From JAFAGX01 sp035623335 (GTDB lineage Bacteria; Acidobacteriota; Terriglobia; Terriglobales; Acidobacteriaceae): a DNA stretch of 64,000 nt. Location of the stretch: positions 1-64,000 of the forward strand of contig DASPTQ010000283.1 in the NCBI GenBank assembly GCA_035623335.1, written 5' to 3'. Of the stretch, positions 26,701 through 35,657 are shown piece after piece. The position numbers were made by a program, and so were the translations under genes. The notes beneath the pieces are model-generated. The model was not told the origin of the DNA and searched no databases. It saw only the letters and a list, made by a program, of their open reading frames with translations. The stretch's first letter is position 1; each line of letters begins with the position of its first letter.

Positions 26701-28368
26701 ATGGCAAGATCGTTCCCGGCTATTAATTTTCGTCCCCCGTCGAGCCACTGCCTAATCCTTTTCTTGACGATGACCCGCTTGTTCTGGAGCTCCTGCGGGT
26801 CTTCCCATACTCCCCCTGCTTCTAACCCTGGCACTCCTGCGCCTACCTCGGTCACCGACGTCGTGACCTATCACAACGATGTGGCACGCACCGGCCAGAA
26901 CTTGCAGGAGACAACGCTAACCACCAGCAATGTCAACTCCTCCAGCTTCGGAAAGCTTTTCACGGCGACGGTAGACGGGGTCATTGATGCCGAGCCCTTG
27001 TACCTCTCCCGTGTTTCCCTTCCCAGCCAGGGCACGCACAATGTGCTGTACGTGGTGACGGAGAACGACAGCGTCTACGCCTTCGACGCCGACTCGGGCA
27101 CCCAGTTGTGGAAGGTTTCGCTCTTGAAGTCCGGCGAAACTCCTTCCGGCGATTTCGGATGCGGCCAGATCAGTCCGCAAATTGGCATTACGTCCACCCC
27201 CGTGATTGACCGCCACAGCGGCCCGAATGGCACGATTTATGTCGTCGCGATGAGCCAGACATCGTCCACCTATTTCCAGAGGATTCATGCCCTCGATATA
27301 ACTACCGGCCAAGAGCAGTTCGGTGGTCCGTTCGCGGTACAAGCCAGCTATCCCGGTCAAGGCGACAACAGTCAAAACGGTTCTGTGATCTTTGACCCCA
27401 AGCAGTATGCCGAGCGCCAAGGCCTGCTCTTGCTCAACCAAGTCGTCTATACCGCCTGGACCTCGCACTGCGATTCCCGTCCCTACACGGGTTGGTTGAT
27501 CGGCTACAACGAGAACACGCTGGCCCAAACCAGCGTGCTGAATCTGACTCCGAATGGCGAAGAGGGCTCGATTTGGCAGAGCGGAGCAGGAATGGCCTCC
27601 GATGGCAGCAATCTCTATTTTCTGGATGCTAACGGAACCTTTGACACCACTCTGAATGGCAACGGCTTTCCGCAAAACGGCGATTTCGGACAGGCCTTTC
27701 TCAAGGTCTCGACGAACAGCAATCACCTGGCGGTGGCCGACTATTTCGAGATGTCGAACGGTCCTACGGAATCGGCGGATGACACTGATTTCGGCTCTGG
27801 CGGTGCGCTCCTGTTGCCGGCCATGCAGGATTCTGGTGGAACGACGCGCAATCTGGCCGTTGGCGCGGGCAAGGATTCCAATATTTATATTGTCGACCGC
27901 TCCAACATGGGAAAGTTCCATGCCTCCGGGAACCAGATCTATCAGGAAATTGACGGGGCGCTCAGCGGCGGGATGTGGGCCATGCCGGCCTTCTTCGGCA
28001 ACAGTCTGTATTTCGGCTCCGTGGGCAATAACCTGCTGCAGTTCAACTTTTCTCAAGCCAAACTTTCGACCTCGCCGGCTTCGAAGAGCTCGAACTCCTT
28101 CCAATATCCCGGAACCACCCCGAGTATCTCCGCCAATACTTCGACGAACGCGATCGTGTGGGCTATCGAACACAGCGACCCCAACGATGTTCTGCATGCT
28201 TACGACGCCACCAACCTGGCCCAAGAACTCTACAATTCGTCTCAGGCCAGTGGGCAGCGGGATCAGTTCGGGCAGGCCAGTCACTTCGGTACTCCGATGA
28301 TCGTCAATGGAAAGGTTTACGTCGGAACCACCACCAACGTCACCGCCTTCGGCTTGTTGGCCAAGTAG
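26701..28368 (+). CDS. PQQ-binding-like beta-propeller protein, exported
   Basis: From the ATG at 26701 the product is 555 residues. A hydrophobic segment (HCLILFLTMTRLFWSSC) suggests export; the WSSC end is only a poor lipobox. The mature part opens with VVTYHNDVARTGQNLQETTL and has repeated propeller strands such as VYAFDADSGTQLWKVSLL and RIHALDITTGQEQF. This is a quinoprotein-like fold lacking obvious dehydrogenase catalytic residues. Homologues of this pattern are frequent in acidobacterial genomes, function unknown. The frame is open upstream to 26608. Confidence 0.8.
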   Translation: MARSFPAINFRPPSSHCLILFLTMTRLFWSSCGSSHTPPASNPGTPAPTSVTDVVTYHNDVARTGQNLQETTLTTSNVNSSSFGKLFTATVDGVIDAEPLYLSRVSLPSQGTHNVLYVVTENDSVYAFDADSGTQLWKVSLLKSGETPSGDFGCGQISPQIGITSTPVIDRHSGPNGTIYVVAMSQTSSTYFQRIHALDITTGQEQFGGPFAVQASYPGQGDNSQNGSVIFDPKQYAERQGLLLLNQVVYTAWTSHCDSRPYTGWLIGYNENTLAQTSVLNLTPNGEEGSIWQSGAGMASDGSNLYFLDANGTFDTTLNGNGFPQNGDFGQAFLKVSTNSNHLAVADYFEMSNGPTESADDTDFGSGGALLLPAMQDSGGTTRNLAVGAGKDSNIYIVDRSNMGKFHASGNQIYQEIDGALSGGMWAMPAFFGNSLYFGSVGNNLLQFNFSQAKLSTSPASKSSNSFQYPGTTPSISANTSTNAIVWAIEHSDPNDVLHAYDATNLAQELYNSSQASGQRDQFGQASHFGTPMIVNGKVYVGTTTNVTAFGLLAK

Positions 28369-28753
28369 ACAGGCAACAGCTTCTCTTCTCGAGGACGCGC
28401 CGAAGAGTTATCGATGGGACGACGCCAATTGCAGCAAAGCGGCGTGAAGATACGATTCTCAAGTGCAAAAGTACTCACTAAGAAACGGTTTGGATCCCAG
28501 GGAAATCCTTCCCTCCTGCCCCCTCAAATGTGCAAATCTCGCAGGTTGGCGGTGGCTGGTACCAAAAGTGGAAAAATCGTGCACACCGATTCTGGCAGGC
28601 TATAACATCAAGTAAGCAGGATATTTAGATTATCGAGTTCTTGGCTTGCCAAACCGACCGGACGGTTTGGACTTCGTCATTGCTCGGGAGCAAGGAACGC
28701 TTCCACAGCATTTTCCACAGGAAAGGACGCGGCTTCCACGCGCCCGCAGCCGC
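28369..28753. other. Gene-free interval between convergent genes
   Basis: About 385 bases lie between the stop codons of the propeller protein and dnaB. No coding frame with protein-like features is seen. Two near-identical TTCCACAG words lie at 28695-28717. I see no hairpin with a T-tract that could serve as a clear terminator for either gene. Confidence 0.4.
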
Positions 28754-30742
28754 CTAATCCTCGAAGCTCGCGCCTTCGTCGAGCAGCGACTCGAATCGGG
28801 TCAAGTTCTTGAGGAACGCCAGGTTCAATTTCCCGGTCGGGCCGTTGCGCTGTTTCGCGATGATGAGTTCGGCCTTGCCCTGAAGTTGGGGATCGTCGGG
28901 TTTGTAGACCTCTTCGCGGAAGATGAAGGCCACGACATCGGCATCCTGCTCGATGGAGTTGTGGACGATGAAATCCCCGGCAATGAAGTTGTGATGTCCG
29001 GGCACGGTAAGATCGAAAACTTCTTCGGCTCCGGCCGGCGCAATGCTTTCGACCGTGTCCCAATAGATCTCGCCCGGCAGCGCGCGGGCATCCACGGTTT
29101 CCCCCAAACACCCTAGAGGTTCTCCCCGGCCTCCCATCAACCCTGGTTGGTAAGTCGCGATGGCAGATCGAGTTTTGCCCATCGCCTGCTCCTGCGAACA
29201 GCTCCGGTCCGGGAGAGCCCATCGGTCGGCCGGAAGAGGTCGAACCAGCTGGCCTTCGCCCAAGCTCGCACGGGAGGTCGCCGGAGTGCCCATGGGGAGT
29301 GCGATTCGATCGCCGGGACGGAAGCGATCGAGCCTTTTCCATCCCATGGGTGAACGGAAGGGGTGATTCGCGGTGGCACGGATCGCCTGTCCCTGCCGGG
29401 TGCGCAATAGGAAAACCAGTTTCACACCCGTCGGGAAAGCCCGGCTAACCGGCGCGCGTTCGAGCTTGAGAGTTCTCGGATGGAGCGCCCAGACCTCGAA
29501 GCCGCAGCTGCCCGCCAGCTCGCGAATGGCAATGCGCCGGCGGCTCGAGGGAACCGGAATCAAAGTATCGCCGGTTAAGCAGCCCGACTCCCGCAGATCG
29601 GCCAGTTGCGGCCGGTGATCGCCACCCCGACTTTCCGGAGCGCGGCTCAACTGCGAAAGGGCAATCAGGGGAACAGTCAATTCCTTGGCCAGCGCCTTGA
29701 GTCCGCGCGAGATGGCGGAGACTTCCTGGGTTCGGTTTTCGTAGCGCTTTCCACCGCCCGACATGAGCTGCATGTAATCCACGATGATCAGATCGAGCTT
29801 CCCCTGCACTTGCATGAGGCGACGCGCCTTGGCGCGCATTTCGCCCAAACCCAGGCCGGGCGTGTCGTCGATGAAAATCGAGGCTTGCGCGAGATCGCCC
29901 ATGGCATGGACGAGTTTGCTCATGTCGTCTTTCCACAAGGATCCGGTGCGCATTTTGTGGGAATCGACCCGAGCCCGGGAACACAGCAGGCGCAGGAGCA
30001 AGGCCTCGCGGGACATCTCTAGGGAGAAGATGCCAACGACCTTTTGGTCTTCCAGAGCTGCGTTCTCCGCGATATTCAGCGCGAATGCCGTCTTGCCCAT
30101 CGACGGGCGAGCCGCGAGGATGACCAGATCCGATTTCTGCAATCCGCTGGTCATCTCGTCCAGGTCGCTATAGTGGGTTGCCAACCCGGTGATGCGCTGG
30201 CCTCTTTGCAGCAGGGCATCAATCGAACCGAAGGATTCCTTGACGATCTCTTGGACACCCATGAAGCCGCGTCCGATACGCTTCTCGGAAAGCTGGAAGA
30301 TGGCGGCTTCGGCGTCGTTCAGGATGTCTTCGGCGGGGTCGCTTTGTTCCGCCGCCCGTGCGATGGCGGCGTTGGCCGCATGCATGAGGCCACGTAGCAG
30401 GGCCTTGTCCCGGACAATTTTGAGGTAATGTTCAATGCTGGGCCGGTCCGGAACGCCGTCCAGAAGCCGCGAGAGGTAACCGACATCGCCTATGGCTTCC
30501 AGCTCTTTGCGCCGCTCCAACTCCTCGACCAGCGTGATCATGTCGATCGGCCGGGAGGATTCGGCAAGGTCGACCATGCGAGCGTAAATCCGGCGATGCG
30601 AGTCGAGAGAGAAGTCTTCGGGCTTCAGGTGTTCCGCGGCTTGGTTGTAGGCTTGATTGTCGAGCAAGATGGCGCCGAGAATCGAGCGCTCGGCTTCCAC
30701 ATTTGCCGGCAGGTGGGCGAGACTGGAATCGGTGGTGGCCAA
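28754..30742 (-). CDS. dnaB: Replicative DNA helicase DnaB, intein-containing precursor
   Basis: The precursor is 662 residues from the TTG at 30742, chosen because TDSSLAHLPANVEAERS is the family N-terminus (an earlier TTG at 30853 is in frame). Removing the 208-residue intein leaves 454 residues, the normal size. The helicase has the N-terminal primase-interacting domain, a Walker A in ARPSMGKTAFALN, Walker B in LDLIIVDYMQLM, and the QLSRAPESR loop. The intein splits the conserved DLRESG/SIEQDADVV. After splicing it forms the hexamer that unwinds DNA at the fork. It is downstream of rpoD, dnaG and mutS2 on the same strand. Confidence 0.96.
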   Translation of the reverse strand: MATTDSSLAHLPANVEAERSILGAILLDNQAYNQAAEHLKPEDFSLDSHRRIYARMVDLAESSRPIDMITLVEELERRKELEAIGDVGYLSRLLDGVPDRPSIEHYLKIVRDKALLRGLMHAANAAIARAAEQSDPAEDILNDAEAAIFQLSEKRIGRGFMGVQEIVKESFGSIDALLQRGQRITGLATHYSDLDEMTSGLQKSDLVILAARPSMGKTAFALNIAENAALEDQKVVGIFSLEMSREALLLRLLCSRARVDSHKMRTGSLWKDDMSKLVHAMGDLAQASIFIDDTPGLGLGEMRAKARRLMQVQGKLDLIIVDYMQLMSGGGKRYENRTQEVSAISRGLKALAKELTVPLIALSQLSRAPESRGGDHRPQLADLRESGCLTGDTLIPVPSSRRRIAIRELAGSCGFEVWALHPRTLKLERAPVSRAFPTGVKLVFLLRTRQGQAIRATANHPFRSPMGWKRLDRFRPGDRIALPMGTPATSRASLGEGQLVRPLPADRWALPDRSCSQEQAMGKTRSAIATYQPGLMGGRGEPLGCLGETVDARALPGEIYWDTVESIAPAGAEEVFDLTVPGHHNFIAGDFIVHNSIEQDADVVAFIFREEVYKPDDPQLQGKAELIIAKQRNGPTGKLNLAFLKNLTRFESLLDEGASFED
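28958..29581 (-). other. Mini-intein in DnaB (DnaB-b insertion site)
   Basis: An in-frame protein-splicing element of 208 residues. It begins at Cys (block A CLTGDTLIPV) after RESG and ends at His-Asn (block G DFIVHN) before Ser of SIEQDAD. Block B is IRATANHPF (TxxH) and block F is VFDLTVPGHHNFIAG. All residues needed for standard Cys1/Asn/Ser+1 splicing are present. Site and blocks correspond to the well-known Synechocystis DnaB intein. No LAGLIDADG or other endonuclease motif is seen: between RIALP and GEIYWDT only about 75 low-complexity residues remain (29075-29293). It is therefore a natural mini-intein, likely active in splicing but no longer self-mobile. Confidence 0.95.
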
Positions 30743-31546
30743 CGTCCTAACGACCTCGAACCAATGACCTAGAACCGCGAACAGCGCGATGCCGATCCTA
30801 CTCACAAATTGGTTGTGAATGGGCCGCAGCTGCTTTGGAAAAGACAGCTGCAAAGCAGATTTTCATGGCGCTCGACATGCTGCTCACAGTGTAGGGGAAC
30901 AAAAGGCGAACGGGCAAGGAGGCCCGGGACCTCGCTGATCACTACCTGGCGAGAAACTGGCGTCGAGGCTAGAAGGGCTCACCAAAACATACGGCCCGGG
31001 TCCAGCCACCCGGGCCGTTATGCGCGTGAAATGCTCCGGCTTGCCAGGTCACCGCCTAGACGGCAAGCGGCACGCTTCGAAATCGCGTTCGGCGACGCTT
31101 ATCTCTCCACGCGCTCTGCAAAGTTGAATCTTCGGGTCCATCCCGCCGCTCAAGATTGCAGCATCGCTTCCGCCCAACGGCGCAGTCCTTCCGGTGAGCA
31201 GGACACCTAAAAGGCCGCAACCCCGGGCTTCGGAGCAATGCCATCATCTGCCCGGCGGATACCCGCCGAGAGTTTGCCCTCGAGACTCCCGGAAACTACA
31301 GCCGTTCAGTCAGTCGTGGCAGCCCTTCAAAACATCTCACGCGTGCACTGCCGGTACTTTGCTTGAACACCCCTGGCAGGGCAACAGAAAATTGCGCCCG
31401 GGTTGTGCAGAACCTGTGGAGGATCACACTTCTTTGTGGAAAGATATGGAAAACCGGGAAGGAAAATTCCTCCCCGCTGTCCCGGATGGCGGCAGCAACC
31501 GAGTGGGCTCAACCAGCCTCGGATGAGGCCCGAATCCCTGCCCGGC
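30743..31546. other. Gene-free, strongly structured interval between rpoD and dnaB
   Basis: About 800 bases without a convincing coding frame. Read on the minus strand it holds several hairpins: GGCGG/CCGCC with a GTAT loop (31253-31268), GCTTGCC/GGCAAGC (31039-31068), a GGAAGGAA/TTCCTCC stem 75 bases after the rpoD stop (31456-31475), and a perfect 11-pair stem near the dnaB start (30991-31018). It may encode a small RNA or a long structured leader of dnaB. No known RNA family was recognised: the RNase P, tmRNA and SRP signature sequences are absent. Confidence 0.5.
30985..31018 (-). terminator. Terminator-like hairpin upstream of dnaB
   Basis: A perfect inverted repeat (arms 30991-31001 and 31008-31018, 11 pairs, 6-base loop, all but three pairs G-C) is followed on the minus strand by ATGTTTTGG. 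The short T-run is weak for an intrinsic terminator, but the stem is the strongest in the region. It would end transcription coming from rpoD or from an RNA encoded in the interval, before dnaB. Confidence 0.55.
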
Positions 31547-33238
<1,692 letters not shown>

Positions 33239-33333
33239 GTCGGATTATCCTCAACGCGTCCTTCGGAGGACGGTAAACGTTTGCGAAAATAGGTGGGAAT
33301 TTAAGGTAGCGGGGAGTACCGACACAAACCCTC

Positions 33334-33365
33334 AGTATACATCAGCAAACGTCGGAAGTATATCA
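33334..33365 (-). promoter_or_regulatory. Possible rpoD promoter -10 elements
   Basis: Two TATACT hexamers lie on the minus strand at 33334-33339 and 33357-33362. The second is preceded by TG one base away, as in an extended -10 (TGATATACT, 33357-33365). No good -35 is visible at the right distance, so this is a weak call. They lie 96-127 bases upstream of the rpoD start. Confidence 0.4.
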
Positions 33366-33501
33366 CGGATCAACCAGTACGCCCCAGTTACGGCTGGTGG
33401 CAAGCTTTGAACCGCTGCTTCGACCCGCTTCCCGGCTGCCTATATTCCACACCGTTAACCAGTTAGATGCGGCAAGTAGATTCGAAGTTTCGCCTTCCGC
33501 G

Positions 33502-35439
33502 CTAAGCTGCCCCGGAACTCGAACCTTGTTCTTGTAACCCCGGATCCATGAGCGCCCGCTTGAGACGCACCTTCTGTTCGAGCAGAGCCCGTCGGCGGCC
33601 GGGATCTTGGCTTCCCACAGCCTGCAACGCCGTCTGAATCTCCTCGAGCTTTCGTCGCAGCCGGATGCGGCGCAGGGCCCGCAGCCCTCCTTCCAGTCTC
33701 TCCGCCGTCAGCTCCTCATCCTCTTTCATCAGGATGGAAGCCAACCGGTTGCGATCGGCGTCGCTCAGGGGGAGAGACAGGACGTCCGTACCTTCCGGGG
33801 CATGCAACAAGGCTTCGAGGATGGACTCGGTGGCCAGTCCCAGGTGAAGAGGTTCGTCGGCGAGGGCCAGCCGCGCCTGCCGAGCTGGATTGAACCCCTC
33901 TTCTCCTCGCTCCGGTCCGGCACCAGGGGTCCGGCCAGCTTCGATCGGCGGTCCCCAGCTCAAAGCGCGAATCACGATCTTCTCGGCATCGGAGACTTCG
34001 ACGGCGAGCGAAGCCTTGAGGGAAGTGGAGGAGCGGGTCGCGGCTACATGCTTCAGTTCCTGCCGCAGCACGGCCGAATCGACGCTCAGTTTCTGGGCGA
34101 TCTCGCCGGCGAGTTCATCGCGAATGATGCGGCTCGGCACCCGCTGAATATGGGGCAACAGATAGTTCACGGCCTTCACCTTGCCCTCGGCACTGCGGAC
34201 CGGAAACTGGACCCGGGCGCGCTCGATGAGATAGTCGAAATATCGCTTGGCATGGCGGAGCGCCTCGGCATAGGCATCCCGTCCCTTGCGGCGGACGAAC
34301 AAGTCAGGGTCAAATCCCGGATCCAAGCTGACCACCTTGAGCTGGAATTCCTCTTCGACCAACAATGCCAGCGTGCGCTCGGTGGCCTTGGCACCCGCCG
34401 TATCCGGATCAAAGTTTACGACCACATTCTTGCTGAAACGGGCGAGCAGTTTTGCCTGCAGTTCAGTGAAGGCGGTTCCCGAGCTGGCAATCACATTGTG
34501 GAAGCCGGCAGCATAGACCGAAATACAATCCATCTGGCCTTCCACCAGAATCGCATAGTCGAGCTTGCGGATGGCTTCTTTCGCCCGATCCAGATTGAAC
34601 AGGACCCGCGACTTCGAGTAAATGGCAGTTTCTGGGGAATTCAGATACTTGGGACCGGCCTTCTCGTCGCTCGACAGGGTACGGCCGGTGAAGGCGATCA
34701 CCCGCCCGGCGTCGTTCGTGATGGGAAACATCACCCGGTTGCGGAACTTCGCGTACATGGCAGCCAGCGAAGGCGCCCGGTCAGCCTCGTTGTCCCCGGC
34801 CGCGCCGGAGCTCTGCTCGCGAGCACCGGCGGCAGAACCTAAGACTTCGGGGTTGGGCCGAGCACCTTCTTTCCAGGAAAACAAGCCGCTATCGCGGAGC
34901 AAATCCTCGTCGAACTCGGCGCGCAGCCGATCGCGAAGCAAGAAGCCCGAGTCAGGCGCATAGCCGATGTGAAAGACCCGGATGGTGTCGTCCTCCAGGC
35001 CGCGGCCCGCCAGATATTCCCGCGCATGGGCGCCCTCGGGCCGTCTCAGGTACTCCTCGAAGAAGCTCGAGGCCCGCCCGTGAATCTCGAGGAGCACCGC
35101 TCTTCGGCTGGCTTCGCGTGCCTCCGCCGGACTGCCATAGCTGGTCTTGGGAAGGGGAATGTTCAGTTTTTGCGCGACCGCCCGGAGGGCTTCGGGAAAG
35201 CTGATGTTCTCGATCTTTTCGACGAAGCTGAAGACGTCGCCCGAAGTACCGCAGCCGAAACAGTGAAAGAACTGGCGAGTGGCATGCACGGAAAACGAAG
35301 GTGTCTTTTCCTTGTGAAACGGACACAGTCCGGCAAAATTCTGCGCGCCGACTTTCTTTAGCTTGACGTAATCGCCCACAATGCGAACGATATCCGCCTG
35401 CTGCTTCACGAGCTCTTTGAAATCACCGGCTTCCGTCAT
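33502..35439 (-). CDS. dnaG: DNA primase DnaG
   Basis: A 645-residue primase that lays RNA primers at the fork and binds DnaB. The CHC2 zinc finger uses Cys39, His42, Cys60 and Cys63 (CPFHKEKTPSF then FFHCFGCG). The polymerase/TOPRIM core has RVMFPITNDAGRVIAFTGR and AILVEGQMDCISVYAAG. The DnaB-binding C-terminal domain is divergent but present (ASILMKEDEELTAERLEGG). A glycine/alanine-rich insertion (about residues 198-222) precedes the RNA polymerase domain. It is upstream of rpoD, 263 bases apart. Confidence 0.97.
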   Translation of the reverse strand: MTEAGDFKELVKQQADIVRIVGDYVKLKKVGAQNFAGLCPFHKEKTPSFSVHATRQFFHCFGCGTSGDVFSFVEKIENISFPEALRAVAQKLNIPLPKTSYGSPAEAREASRRAVLLEIHGRASSFFEEYLRRPEGAHAREYLAGRGLEDDTIRVFHIGYAPDSGFLLRDRLRAEFDEDLLRDSGLFSWKEGARPNPEVLGSAAGAREQSSGAAGDNEADRAPSLAAMYAKFRNRVMFPITNDAGRVIAFTGRTLSSDEKAGPKYLNSPETAIYSKSRVLFNLDRAKEAIRKLDYAILVEGQMDCISVYAAGFHNVIASSGTAFTELQAKLLARFSKNVVVNFDPDTAGAKATERTLALLVEEEFQLKVVSLDPGFDPDLFVRRKGRDAYAEALRHAKRYFDYLIERARVQFPVRSAEGKVKAVNYLLPHIQRVPSRIIRDELAGEIAQKLSVDSAVLRQELKHVAATRSSTSLKASLAVEVSDAEKIVIRALSWGPPIEAGRTPGAGPERGEEGFNPARQARLALADEPLHLGLATESILEALLHAPEGTDVLSLPLSDADRNRLASILMKEDEELTAERLEGGLRALRRIRLRRKLEEIQTALQAVGSQDPGRRRALLEQKVRLKRALMDPGLQEQGSSSGAA

Positions 35440-35657
35440 GAGCTTGGACCGTCGTCAGGTTTTGGCAATTGTGGAGGAAACGACCGCCGAAGGGAATAGA
35501 GGGCAGTGAGAGGCCTGTGGAGAAGTTGTGCAAGTTCGGCCGAAATCGGTTAACCGCCGAGGAAAACCCCACCATCATCGCCGGCTCCGGGCCTCGGTCG
35601 GCCCCACCCGATGGCAGCGCAGAACCGGAACTTGGGTAAGCCATGGCATGGCGAGCC

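Noticed and set aside
26917..28284. 455-codon frame opposite the propeller protein
   Set aside because: Same mirror-frame effect; no conserved motif.
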